The notes beneath the pieces were generated by a model. It made no database searches. It was given only the letters and a program-made list of their open reading frames with translations, and was not told the origin of the DNA. From Promethearchaeota archaeon (lineage in GTDB: Archaea > Asgardarchaeota > Lokiarchaeia > Sigyniarchaeales > SOKP01), in assembly GCA_016839765.1 (NCBI GenBank), contig JAEOTP010000087.1:1-64000 (forward strand): DNA of 64,000 nucleotides, read 5' to 3'. Below are positions 41,901 through 50,810 of this stretch, piece by piece; position 1 is the first letter of the stretch, and the number at the start of each line of letters is the position of its first letter. The position numbers and the translations under genes are program-made.

Positions 41901-43706
41901 TTACCACTCCGAGGCTCCGTATCCGTATTCGCCTTCGTATAGTAATCCTTCCCAGTAAGTCCCATAGAAATCATTATATGAGATTGGGTTACCAGTCCAT
42001 CCCCTAAGGTTTTTATGGATGCAATCATAGTTCTTATTGTGGTAGCCAAAAACCCAGGATTTGAGATCCTCAACGATATATCTTTGCATCTCATTATAAA
42101 GAGGTTTTCTCAAATCTTCATCAGTTTCCGCGATTCCAGCTGCCATTAACACTTCTAGATAAGGATCGTTTACTTGACAAGCGTTACTGCTGGAAATATT
42201 ACTAAACATTGGATTTATAAAGTTCTCGGGGTCGTTATAGTCAGGTATCCATCCAAGCCACCATAGTTCTAATGAATCCCAGCCGTGACTTACTTGCCTT
42301 CTATTGTAAAATCGATCTTTGTATTGCTCCCATGTCACACCCGCATCCTCAACGAGTACTCCAATTTTTGCGAAATTGTCAATAGTTATATCTCTTATAC
42401 CTTCTCTGTTTGGATTACCAGTGTTATAGGTGTAGTTCAAAGTTAGGAACGGAGCTGATGCTGTTTGGTCTATCCAATCTTGGTCTGTAAAGCCAACTCC
42501 AAACCTCATATCATTCATATATTGTCTGGCCATTGCAAGGTTATAGGTTGCGTAATCAAGAGTGTCATTATGATACTTAATACCTGGGGGTACGGGAGAT
42601 ACCATTCTAACTGCATAGCCCAGCTTCATACCATCAATCATAGCGGAATAGTTAAATGCGTATGAAAACGCGTTTCTCCAGGTTACATTATATTTTAAGC
42701 TATTGATACCCATGTATGAGGTAATAGACTCTACTGTACCTGTATTTAAAAGAGTCACATCTGGATCAGCATCCATTGTATCATAGTAGGATTCGAAGGG
42801 ATCTGTTATAATATCAACATCATTAGCAATCACTGACAACATTCTAGTATCAGAATCTGTAATTTTGACATGTACTAAGACATCAAAACCTATTCGGGCG
42901 CGATGATAATCTTCAAAAGCAGAAAATCTTATTTCGTAGGTATCTATATTTTCTAATACCATAGGACCAGTTCCAGCAACGGGGTTAGGGATTGTTCCTG
43001 TAGGATCTACTCCCGCTAAAGTTGGATCAATGTAATCAAATTGTGGTGTAGATACAGGTGACATTATACATGCTGCTGGGAATGTTAATAAAGCGCGGAA
43101 TACACCATGAGGTTTATTTAACACAAACTTTACAACATATGTACTGACAACTTCAGTGCGGTTAATGATTGGAGTACCATCACCCCACCTATATAACGAA
43201 TCGACAACAGTTGGGATTCCATAAAAGGAGCTGCTATTCAGTCTCCTATTTGGATACATATTCCACCATTCCCCACCGGTAACATTCTGTAAGAAGGCTA
43301 ATCTATCAAAACTCCATTTAACAGCAGCAGCATTAAATGGGGCGCCATCGTGGAATGTAACCCCCTGTTTAAGGTCTACCGTTAATTCTGTTCCAGTTAC
43401 ATCGTAAACACCTAGATTAGTTGAAAGCAAGGGATATACGTTCATTTCTGCTCCTTCGGCAGCGGCAGTTAAATTATTCTTCCATAATTCCTCATATATC
43501 ATCATAGTCGCATCAAAAGAAGCAGAGTCCCAAGCATATTGAGGGTCAATATCTTCTGCTATATACATATTACCGAATAAAACAGTCCTTACTCCCACAG
43601 GAGCTGCTATTTCTGGTTCCAGGACAAGTATAATGTTGCCAACACCGGAGGCTATTAAAGCTATGGCAAGGATAATGATTGCTACATTTTTCTTTTCCAT
43701 TTCCAT
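41901..43706 (-). CDS. Oligopeptide ABC transporter substrate-binding protein (family 5)
   Basis: A 601-residue SBP_bac_5 protein. The N-terminus is a signal anchor (NVAIIILAIALIASGVGNII) without a lipobox, so it is membrane-tethered. Family motifs are LWKNNLTAAAEG...NVYPLLSTN, LTVDLKQGVTFHDGAPFNAA and AVKWSFDRL near the first lobe, and WLGWIPDYNDPENFINPMFS near the end. It binds peptides or similar ligands for DppBCDF. It is the first gene of the operon, separated from dppB by two unrelated genes and a fragment. Confidence 0.9.
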   Translation of the reverse strand: MEMEKKNVAIIILAIALIASGVGNIILVLEPEIAAPVGVRTVLFGNMYIAEDIDPQYAWDSASFDATMMIYEELWKNNLTAAAEGAEMNVYPLLSTNLGVYDVTGTELTVDLKQGVTFHDGAPFNAAAVKWSFDRLAFLQNVTGGEWWNMYPNRRLNSSSFYGIPTVVDSLYRWGDGTPIINRTEVVSTYVVKFVLNKPHGVFRALLTFPAACIMSPVSTPQFDYIDPTLAGVDPTGTIPNPVAGTGPMVLENIDTYEIRFSAFEDYHRARIGFDVLVHVKITDSDTRMLSVIANDVDIITDPFESYYDTMDADPDVTLLNTGTVESITSYMGINSLKYNVTWRNAFSYAFNYSAMIDGMKLGYAVRMVSPVPPGIKYHNDTLDYATYNLAMARQYMNDMRFGVGFTDQDWIDQTASAPFLTLNYTYNTGNPNREGIRDITIDNFAKIGVLVEDAGVTWEQYKDRFYNRRQVSHGWDSLELWWLGWIPDYNDPENFINPMFSNISSSNACQVNDPYLEVLMAAGIAETDEDLRKPLYNEMQRYIVEDLKSWVFGYHNKNYDCIHKNLRGWTGNPISYNDFYGTYWEGLLYEGEYGYGASEW

Positions 43707-44014
43707 ATTTATATCACTTAAAATTTTTTGATTTTTTATTTTATTTAGATTAGTAGTTAATTAGTTTTGTTAATTTGTAAACTTATAAGTTTTACCTTTT
43801 TTTTGTTGTTATGTAAAAATAATCAGAATTTACGTATTGTGAATATTTTGAACTAGTTTTATTATTGTAAAATTTAAATATTTCAAAATTAAGCTTTCTG
43901 AGATGCTTTTTAAAAAACGTGAGTCTTTATAAGTATAATTAAAAATTGCTATTTACTCAACTTCTGACATAATTAACATTATAAAGGATCAATAAAATTA
44001 TAAATTGAGATAAA
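43707..44014. other. Divergent promoter region between SBP and M28 peptidase genes
   Basis: 308 bases with no gene. A candidate TATA for the minus-strand SBP gene, ACTTATAAGT (palindromic), is at 43781-43790. Candidates for the plus-strand peptidase gene are at 43926-43937 and 43978-43987. No other structure stands out. Confidence 0.4.
43978..43987 (+). promoter_or_regulatory. Candidate TATA box of the M28 peptidase gene
   Basis: ATTATAAAGG begins 37 bases before the ATG at 44015. It would give a ten-base leader, too short for an effective Shine-Dalgarno sequence. Confidence 0.4.
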
Positions 44015-45223
44015 ATGGTCGTGGTATTAGAACAAAAAATAATTGATGAATTAGAGACTATTAAACATGTTAATAATTTAGCATTTGATCGTGCGGCAGC
44101 AACAGTAGGAGAAACAAAAGCTGTCAATTATGTGCAAGAAGAACTTATCGATAATAGTATTAATTTCAAATTAGAATATTTTGCATGGAGTAGTCCGATA
44201 AGATTTTTAATGAAAACTATTTATTTAATGGTATTGGCATATTTACTTGCTTTTAAGCTATTCTTAGTAATTGTACTCTTTTTCTTTATTAAATATATGT
44301 TTCAAAAAACTAGGAAGATTTCGTTTACACAAAAAGAACAATCTAAAAACTTAATTGCCACCATAAAAGCTAGAAGAAGGGTAAAAAATAGGCCAGTTAT
44401 TATTTTTTCTGCTCATTATGATTCTGTTTCTTCAAGGATCTCGTATAAAGTTCAAAATGCATTATTATACATAATAAGAATTATAATCTTGCCATATATT
44501 GGTCTAACAATATTCGTTACGATTTGGATTGCACTAGAGGAACTAAATTTGTTTTCAATCACCGCGTATAATTCTATTTTTATATATTTAGTGAGTATAA
44601 TTTCAATAATTTCTTTAAGTGTAGTAATTCCGCTTTTTTTATTCTTCTTTATTGCAAATAAATCAACTGGTTCTATAGACAATGCAAGTGGGGTTTCAAT
44701 TTTAATTGAATTAGCTAAATTAATAAAAAACAAACCGCTTGAAAATTATGATGTTTTATTCGTTTGGTGTGGAGCAGAGGAATGGGGGTTGAAGGGTTCA
44801 AAAAATTATATCAAAAAAAATAAATTTAATCTCAAAAATAAATATGATCTCAATAAATCTATGAATATCAATATAGATATGGTAGGTACATATGTAGGAC
44901 TCTTTAATAGAAAGGGACTAATTAGAAAAAAAGCACTTAATAAGAATTTAAATATAATAATTCAACAATCCGCACAGAAACTAAATATACCTTTAGAAGT
45001 ATATGATAAAGTGCGTAAACCAGCAGGTGATCATATTTCATTTCGACGTTTTAGCAAGAAAACTAAAAGTTCTTTTCAGGTTGCATGTTTCCATTCAGAT
45101 AAGGATTCAAAATATATTCATTCTATAAGAGATACTCCAGATAAATGTTCAAATAAGATTTTGAATGGATGTTTAGGAATTTGTTTTGAAACCATATCAT
45201 ATCTGGATTCAAAAATTGAATAA
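44015..45223 (+). CDS. Membrane M28 family metallopeptidase with TM insertion in the catalytic domain
   Basis: A 402-residue aminopeptidase-like protein. Zinc ligands are recognisable: FSAHYDS (H134, D136), IDNASG (D222), GAEEWGLKGS (E255/E256), NIDMVG (D288) and YIHSIRDTPDKC (H369). A hydrophobic stretch at about 64-93 precedes the domain. Two further TM helices (about 150-175 and 186-214) are inserted between the first metal motif and DNASG, so the catalytic domain is split by a hairpin. It is monocistronic; T-rich DNA follows. Substrate unknown. Confidence 0.75.
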   Translation: MVVVLEQKIIDELETIKHVNNLAFDRAAATVGETKAVNYVQEELIDNSINFKLEYFAWSSPIRFLMKTIYLMVLAYLLAFKLFLVIVLFFFIKYMFQKTRKISFTQKEQSKNLIATIKARRRVKNRPVIIFSAHYDSVSSRISYKVQNALLYIIRIIILPYIGLTIFVTIWIALEELNLFSITAYNSIFIYLVSIISIISLSVVIPLFLFFFIANKSTGSIDNASGVSILIELAKLIKNKPLENYDVLFVWCGAEEWGLKGSKNYIKKNKFNLKNKYDLNKSMNINIDMVGTYVGLFNRKGLIRKKALNKNLNIIIQQSAQKLNIPLEVYDKVRKPAGDHISFRRFSKKTKSSFQVACFHSDKDSKYIHSIRDTPDKCSNKILNGCLGICFETISYLDSKIE

Positions 45224-45231
45224 ATTAAAAA

Positions 45232-46185
45232 TTAGGGTAAAGAAATTTTAAACAAATCATATAAAATTTGCTTTATATCAATATAATAGAAAGTAAAGAA
45301 GAATATCGCACCTAAAAATAATCCCGCGATAAGGATTCCCTTATCGAAAATTACTTTTTCAGTACTCCGAGCAATTTCGGGTTTCGCTGTGGTTAAATAC
45401 AAATATCTCATAATAATATAAAACATAGTTGGTATAGATAAGATTATTAAGTATTGATAAAAAAATCTCAATTCCTCTTCGAATAGATAGAATTGAAACA
45501 TCAAATACATAACATAAGTAATTAAGATAGTAGTAGCAGTAATAGTATGAAATTGTTCTAATAATTTCATGTTATATTGTTCATAGATTTTTTTATGTAC
45601 TTTAGCTTTTTCTTCTCCTAATAAGATTAAATCTCCTTTTCTTTTTGCAATAACCAAAAATAATGCAACTTCATATACCGCAAAAATTAGCCACGGAGAT
45701 ACAATAACATCTATTAAAACGCACCCTGCTAATGCACGCCATAGGTAAATTAATGCTAAGACTAAAACATCAATAAATGCAAATTTTTTAAAGAAATAAT
45801 TATAAAATTGTCCCGTTCCAAATACTAATACCAGCATGATGATGAAATTTAAATTTGGGATTAAAAATATTAATAAAATGACTATAATTGTAGAAAGGAA
45901 TGCTATTAATGCCAAGGCAAACTTTACAGAAAGTCTTCCAGAAGCTAGGGCTTTTTTTTCTAATTTTTCTGGGTGTAGCTTATCTTTTTCGATATCGATT
46001 ATATCATTTATAATATAATTGATTGAAGATACGCAACATAAAATAATAAAGCCTAAAATAAGAAGTGGTAACAGTGAAATGTCCAACAATTTTCCACCAA
46101 AGAAAGAACCTACGAAAATTAATACATTTTTATAATACTGTCTTATTCGCAAAAGATTTAAGATATTTCTAATAGTGCTTTTCAT
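45232..46185 (-). CDS. UbiA-family prenyltransferase (DPPR synthase-like)
   Basis: A 317-residue membrane protein with about nine helices. The aspartate-rich motif is NDIIDIEKDKLHPEKLEKKA, with NDxxDxxxD that binds prenyl diphosphate through magnesium. The N-terminus LRIRQYYKNVLIFVGSFFGG resembles 5-phosphoribose:polyprenyl-phosphate transferases (UbiA/Rv3806c type). A second motif near YEVALFLVIAKRKGDL follows. It may attach ribose phosphate to a polyprenyl phosphate; quinone or lipid alternatives remain. It lies downstream of trm112 and the tRNA. Confidence 0.7.
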   Translation of the reverse strand: MKSTIRNILNLLRIRQYYKNVLIFVGSFFGGKLLDISLLPLLILGFIILCCVSSINYIINDIIDIEKDKLHPEKLEKKALASGRLSVKFALALIAFLSTIIVILLIFLIPNLNFIIMLVLVFGTGQFYNYFFKKFAFIDVLVLALIYLWRALAGCVLIDVIVSPWLIFAVYEVALFLVIAKRKGDLILLGEEKAKVHKKIYEQYNMKLLEQFHTITATTILITYVMYLMFQFYLFEEELRFFYQYLIILSIPTMFYIIMRYLYLTTAKPEIARSTEKVIFDKGILIAGLFLGAIFFFTFYYIDIKQILYDLFKISLP

Positions 46186-46270
46186 ATTAATTTTTTAAAA
46201 AGGACATCTAAATTAAACTTTATTGAGGTAAAAAAGTTATTTCGATTTATGCTAAAAAAAGTTGTAATTA

Positions 46271-46343
46271 TAGCCCGGCACGGATTCGAACCGTGGTCAC
46301 GGGGTTCAAGGCCCCATATGCTTGGCCGCTACACCACCGGGCT
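46271..46343 (-). tRNA. tRNA-Gln (UUG) with C33
   Basis: A 73-base tRNA without an intron and with no encoded CCA. Acceptor stem AGCCCGG pairs with CCGGGCT, with discriminator A. The T arm is CACGG-TTCGAAT-CCGTG. The anticodon stem TGGGG/CCCCG (one T-G pair) closes the loop CCTTGAA, giving anticodon TTG at 46307-46309. Position 33 is C instead of the nearly universal T. The D stem GTGT/ATAT is weak but typical of archaeal Gln/Glu tRNAs. It is 32 bases downstream of trm112 and may be co-transcribed or independent. Confidence 0.85.
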
Positions 46344-46375
46344 TTTATTTATGTAATAAATAAATTCATTAGAAT

Positions 46376-46999
46376 TTAAATATTAAATGGTTTTAAATCG
46401 TGTTTAAAAAATTTTTCTCCCAATAATTTACTATTAAGTTTTAAAAAGTCAATTTCTTCGTTTTCATTTCTGTATTCATCTGGAAGCATTTGTGGGATAC
46501 TATCTCTTATGGGAAACCAGCGTTTACATTTTGGACAGAATAATAGCCCTGATTCAATTTCAGTTTCGAGTTTAATTTTATTTACAAAAAATAATTCTGG
46601 TAATAATGTTTCAATCTTGTCAAGCTGTATATTTTTAGAATAAGTTTTAATTTTTTTTTTAATTTCATTTTTAATTATATTGAAGCATATTTTGCTAGCT
46701 TTATTTGATGAATTATCATATATAAAATCAAATTCATTAATACTTGAAATTATTAACTCAAGATATTTTTGAATGGGACTTATTTCGATGATAATATTAT
46801 CTTTGATAAATAAATCATCATTTTCTCGATTCATTTCAATAATATCTTCTTTTTTAACGATTTCTATATCTCTGTTCTTATAATTATTTACAAATGATTG
46901 AAATTCATCTTCTTTTGTTCCAAATGAAAAAATATATAATTCTAAAGGGAAGTGTTTATCTATAGGGCATGCTAAAATGTCAAATAGCCATGGTTTCAT
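46376..46999 (-). CDS. Trm112-like methyltransferase activator with large insertion
   Basis: A 207-residue Trm112-family protein. The ends are clear: the N-terminus WLFDILACPIDKHFPLELYI supplies one zinc cysteine (C11), and the C-terminal half has LLFCPKCKRWFPIRDSIPQM with C155-x2-C158 and LPDEYR. Typical Trm112 is about 60-130 residues; here ~115 residues lie between the halves. Trm112 activates Trm9, Trm11 and similar methyltransferases. It follows the ribophorin I-like gene by 32 bases and precedes the tRNA gene. Confidence 0.75.
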   Translation of the reverse strand: MKPWLFDILACPIDKHFPLELYIFSFGTKEDEFQSFVNNYKNRDIEIVKKEDIIEMNRENDDLFIKDNIIIEISPIQKYLELIISSINEFDFIYDNSSNKASKICFNIIKNEIKKKIKTYSKNIQLDKIETLLPELFFVNKIKLETEIESGLLFCPKCKRWFPIRDSIPQMLPDEYRNENEEIDFLKLNSKLLGEKFFKHDLKPFNI

Positions 47000-47031
47000 A
47001 AAAAAACTCCTTTTAAAAAAAATAATAATTG

Positions 47032-48906
47032 TTATAGTAAATAGCTTCTTAACTGTTGTATATTTTTATCTATTGTTCTATCAATCCTTCTCCTCCGTTT
47101 CATGAAATCTTCAAGAAGTTTTTGATAAGCAGCTTTAGAGGGTAACTTACCTCTTTTATATCGATTATCTAATAAAGTTAGACTATCATTCACGCTTTCT
47201 CTTTCAGCATCTAAAACATCTAACTTTTTGATAATATTTTTAAAAGTTTCATTAATCTCCATTAAAACTTTTTTAAATGGAAGTAATTCTTGTTTGATTT
47301 GCTCTATTTTGGTGGTGTTTTTGCTTAAGAGATTACTGTATATTTTCTTAGCTATTTTTTTACGTTTAGAATCTTCTTCCGCTCTTCTAATCTCTAAAAC
47401 TAACGCATTTTTTTCCTCATATAATGAACAAAATTCTCGAAGCTCATCTATTGGTATTTCAACTTTTTCAGTAACAAATTTTTCTTCTCTTTCTTTTTTG
47501 ATTTTAATTAATATAACATAAATTGATGCCAAAAGTCCAATTGTTAATGTAATTATAATTGGTCTAAGCAATAATTCAAAGAGATCAATTGAAAAAGTGA
47601 ATTGAATCATTTTAGATTCAATTGATGTTACAAATTCAAAATTATATACTAAAGTTTTTGAACCTCCAGTATCAATTATTGCATCAGGTGGAAGCGACAC
47701 ATATTCCAAATTATTACATCCTTGAATCACAACATTAATGGTTTGTTCCTTACCCAGACATTCAAAGGTTGTTGTAAATAAATTGATTTGGATTGATTCT
47801 TGAAACCAATTTATTGAAGTATACTCATATATGTCTAAAACATATTCTACAGTAAAACTAATTTTAGATAATGGTTTTAATGGGACTCTGTTTTGAGCTA
47901 AATTAATAGTAAATGATTTTTTATCTGAAAATGTCTCACTATCATCTAAAAAAACATCTCCACCAATGTTACCAATATCATCATACACATGCACATTTAT
48001 GGTGCTATATGGAACGTGTAAAGGGAAAGTACTTATATCGATAGGTCCCAGATTTTGGAGTATATAATTTTCTTTAACTTTAATTAATCCCCATGGTGAG
48101 ATATTTATTTCTCGATTGATCTTTTCGAATTCCATCTTGGAAAATCTATTGTCTTGAAAGGAAATTGAGATCTCTTGTTGGGATTTATTGAAATTTGCTA
48201 GAAATGGGTCTATACGATCAAAATAAAGACTTTGACTCAAATCATATATTATTTGAGTTTCGATGATAGGGAACCCCATATCCTCTACTTTGTCATACCA
48301 CACCGTATTTGAGGTACTAGGCATTATGAATTTTGTCTGGATCAGCCCTCCTTCTACTTTATAAGGTAAAATTGGAAAAATAGATTCTGTGATATTGATG
48401 ATTTGCTCAATTTGATATTCCTCAGTTAATTGTGTATAGTAAACTAGACTGTTTGTTTGTGAATGGTAGAAAGATATAGTTGTTTGTTGATGGGGTAATA
48501 GTGGTGAATCAAAATAGATAGCTATTAATTCATAATCGTTTAAAACAAGATGGGCTCTTTCAGTTAATAGAATATTCTTGCTCTCACCCGTTGCTTTACA
48601 AAATATTATATCATTTGATTTGTTTAAATGTATTGGAATAAATATTGAAGTTATTGGGTTATTATTTTGATTTAAAATCGTTAATTTGTCTTTAAAATTT
48701 ACTAGATCATATCCGCTAATATTTACGGTTCGTATCATATCTGTAATTAATATATTCTCTGCTCCATCTAAACTTACAGATAATTTTGGAGCTATATATT
48801 CCTCGCTATTCTCATATTTTTCAGAATTAAATTGAATATTTGATATTAAAATAATGAGAAAAATCAATCCTATAGTCAATAAACAAATTTTTTTGCTTCT
48901 AAACAT
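47032..48906 (-). CDS. Ribophorin I-like protein (OST1, candidate oligosaccharyltransferase subunit)
   Basis: A 624-residue type I membrane protein: signal peptide (about 6-24), an extracytoplasmic beta-rich region (about 35-447), one TM helix (448-469) and a 155-residue charged cytosolic tail predicted as coiled coil. The segment REINISPWGLIKVKENYIL and VHVYDDIGNIGG match eukaryotic ribophorin I, where SHWGNIAVEENVDL and RDEIGNVS occur in the same order. The tail motif LDNRYKRGKLPSKAAYQKLL parallels its cytosolic coil. Ribophorin I is an accessory subunit of N-glycosylation. The gene heads a minus-strand unit with trm112 and is divergent from Sec61-beta. Identified by motif order only. Confidence 0.7.
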   Translation of the reverse strand: MFRSKKICLLTIGLIFLIILISNIQFNSEKYENSEEYIAPKLSVSLDGAENILITDMIRTVNISGYDLVNFKDKLTILNQNNNPITSIFIPIHLNKSNDIIFCKATGESKNILLTERAHLVLNDYELIAIYFDSPLLPHQQTTISFYHSQTNSLVYYTQLTEEYQIEQIINITESIFPILPYKVEGGLIQTKFIMPSTSNTVWYDKVEDMGFPIIETQIIYDLSQSLYFDRIDPFLANFNKSQQEISISFQDNRFSKMEFEKINREINISPWGLIKVKENYILQNLGPIDISTFPLHVPYSTINVHVYDDIGNIGGDVFLDDSETFSDKKSFTINLAQNRVPLKPLSKISFTVEYVLDIYEYTSINWFQESIQINLFTTTFECLGKEQTINVVIQGCNNLEYVSLPPDAIIDTGGSKTLVYNFEFVTSIESKMIQFTFSIDLFELLLRPIIITLTIGLLASIYVILIKIKKEREEKFVTEKVEIPIDELREFCSLYEEKNALVLEIRRAEEDSKRKKIAKKIYSNLLSKNTTKIEQIKQELLPFKKVLMEINETFKNIIKKLDVLDAERESVNDSLTLLDNRYKRGKLPSKAAYQKLLEDFMKRRRRIDRTIDKNIQQLRSYLL

Positions 48907-49016
48907 ATTTTTATATTTTACTCCTTAAATTAACTACAAATAATTAAAATAAATAATAAAAATTTATTTAATTTTATTTTTATGATTCGGGATAAAACTT
49001 AATATTAATAGAATTC

Positions 49017-49028
49017 TATATTTAAATA
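49017..49028 (+). promoter_or_regulatory. Candidate TATA box of Sec61-beta gene
   Basis: CTATATTTAAAT lies about 40-49 bases before the preferred ATG at 49066. Transcription would start near 49045. Confidence 0.35.
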
Positions 49029-49065
49029 ATTCTTGATTAAAAACTTTTTGATAAATGAGAAAATC

Positions 49066-49275
49066 ATGTCTACTAGCAGAAGATCCCAATCAAGACGCCG
49101 AAAAAGACGAAGTGGAACTGCTCCAATGCCTATGGGAGGAGCAGGATTAATGAGATTTTTCGAGGATAGTTCTATTGGTATAAAGGTGGGACCTATTGGT
49201 ACAGTTATTATGACACTCGCATTAATATTAGTTGTAATTTTTGCTCATCTTGGTATTTTTGAATGGTTTTTTTAA
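49066..49275 (+). CDS. secG: Preprotein translocase subunit Sec61-beta/SecG
   Basis: A 69-residue single-pass subunit of the Sec translocon. After a basic N-terminus (RRSQSRRRKRRSGTAPMPMG) comes the conserved GGAGLMRFFEDSSIGIKVGP, then one TM helix (about residues 46-66). This is a typical archaeal/eukaryotic Sec61-beta. I prefer the ATG at 49066 over a TTG extension at 49033, because the protein then starts where the family does. It is divergent from the ribophorin I-like gene and is followed by the MazG-like gene 48 bases later. SecY and SecE are not in the window. Confidence 0.85.
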   Translation: MSTSRRSQSRRRKRRSGTAPMPMGGAGLMRFFEDSSIGIKVGPIGTVIMTLALILVVIFAHLGIFEWFF

Positions 49276-49323
49276 TCTTAAATTTAAATAACTTATTCTT
49301 ATTATACTTTTCAAGATTTTATT

Positions 49324-49623
49324 ATGAAGATTTCTGAGTTTCAAGATTTGATGAAAGAGTTATATTTTAAGAAAGATTGTAAGAGAGGAGTTAAAAATAC
49401 ATTCATTTGGTTAGTTGAGGAAATCGGTGAATTAGCGACACTTTTAAAAAAAGATAATATTGATACTAATAAAATTTCAGAAGAATTAGCTGATATTATT
49501 GCCTGGACAAATTCATTAGCAAATTTATTAAATATTGATTTAGAGCATGCTCTCTTTAATAAATACCCAAATCAGTGTAAGAAATGCGGTAATAAGCCCT
49601 GTAGATGTAAGAATGAGTTATAA
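49324..49623 (+). CDS. MazG-like nucleotide pyrophosphohydrolase
   Basis: A 99-residue all-helical protein. The catalytic helices are visible: FIWLVEEIGELATLLKK (ExxE pattern) and ISEELADIIAWTNSLANLL (EExxD pattern), which bind magnesium in MazG/dUTPase-like enzymes that hydrolyse NTPs to NMP. The C-terminus has a short Cys knot (CKKCGNKPCRCK), an extra zinc site not usual for the family. It follows Sec61-beta on the same strand. Confidence 0.8.
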   Translation: MKISEFQDLMKELYFKKDCKRGVKNTFIWLVEEIGELATLLKKDNIDTNKISEELADIIAWTNSLANLLNIDLEHALFNKYPNQCKKCGNKPCRCKNEL

Positions 49624-49643
49624 GAAATATTTTTGGATGTATA

Positions 49644-50708
49644 TTAATCCTTTCCTTCAATTAAATGTTCAGAGCAATCTATATGCCTTATCCAATAGAG
49701 ATCTTTTGGTAAAATATTGAATTTTTGACCTTCAGGTATCGATTCTTTAAATGCAAGTTTTACCAAAATATAAGGCATATTTGCTAGAGGAATGTTAAAT
49801 TTTTTAGCCGCGTAGGAGAAAAAATAGCTCGTTGTAAAAAATCTACCAGCGTTAATTTCTGTAGGGCAAATTTCTCCAGATTTATCCTCTTTTAAATCAA
49901 CACAAAATACCCCTGTAGCGTCTGGATCAATTGCTATTACTGTTTGGGTTGCCATTTTATTTATATTTTCATCATGTATAGTCTTAGCTACTATAGGGGT
50001 TCCTGTTACCCCTGAAGGAGCGAGATAGGGATAAATATATTCAATTCTTTCTCTAGCTTGTGAAGTAATTAATTCTCCATTTTTAAAAATACTTTGAAAA
50101 GCGATATTTCTGCCTGGTAAATATTCCTGGGTAATAAATTCCCATTTTTTCCCGCGGGAACGCCAATATTTTATCCAATTAACTCCAGTCTCTACATTTT
50201 CAACTGGAGTGCTTCCGGTGCCACCAGCACCTTTTTTGGCACGTATCCATAACTTTTCTCCAAGCAAATTAAAAGCATTTTCCAGATCACTTTCTAAATG
50301 GGTATCTCTTATTTCAATGGCTCTAACAGAAGGAAAATTTTTTTTTCTCCAAATAGCAGCACTAGAAAATTTATCTTGACAAATTCGAATTGTATCTTTT
50401 TTTGGTAAATATGTAATTGCGTTAAGTTTTTCACGATTTTCAGAAACATTGAAGACCTCAATATCAGGTTGAGGATGGATAAAATCTATTTTATATTGAT
50501 TTATTATTTCATTTAGGCTTGGTATATACTGATCCGAAACTGCCCGAGGAACTAAAAACATTTTTTCTGTCCAGGGTTTTCCAAATTCTAAATGATAAGG
50601 ATTAATATCTGTACCATATAATTTGATTTTTTCTTTGACTAAGTTTAATGATTTTAGAAAGTTTACTCCTGCTGGACCTCCAGAACCAGTAACTAATATT
50701 TTTTTCAT
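49644..50708 (-). CDS. ATP-grasp ligase family protein
   Basis: A 354-residue protein. The N-terminus KKILVTGSGGPAGVNFLKSL is a Rossmann-type pre-ATP-grasp domain of carbamoyl-phosphate-synthase-like proteins. The ATP-grasp part includes KLWIRAKKGAGGTGS, EFITQEYLPGRNIAFQSIF and a late acidic pair with Asn (CPTEINAGRF). It presumably forms an acyl-phosphate from a carboxylate and ligates an amine; substrates unknown. It follows the GPT-like gene on the same strand, so a role in envelope sugar biosynthesis is possible. Confidence 0.7.
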   Translation of the reverse strand: MKKILVTGSGGPAGVNFLKSLNLVKEKIKLYGTDINPYHLEFGKPWTEKMFLVPRAVSDQYIPSLNEIINQYKIDFIHPQPDIEVFNVSENREKLNAITYLPKKDTIRICQDKFSSAAIWRKKNFPSVRAIEIRDTHLESDLENAFNLLGEKLWIRAKKGAGGTGSTPVENVETGVNWIKYWRSRGKKWEFITQEYLPGRNIAFQSIFKNGELITSQARERIEYIYPYLAPSGVTGTPIVAKTIHDENINKMATQTVIAIDPDATGVFCVDLKEDKSGEICPTEINAGRFFTTSYFFSYAAKKFNIPLANMPYILVKLAFKESIPEGQKFNILPKDLYWIRHIDCSEHLIEGKD

Positions 50709-50810
50709 GATTGCCTTAAAGTAATTTAATAAAAATTATGATTGTAAAAATTTTGTGAAAAATATTAATATTGGGTTTTAATTAAAGGGAATCATAGTAT
50801 ACATCAAAGT

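Noticed and set aside
46271-46343. Reading the tRNA as tRNA-Phe (GAA) or tRNA-Ser (TGA)
   Set aside because: Only the TTG anticodon keeps a four- or five-pair anticodon stem with a seven-base loop.
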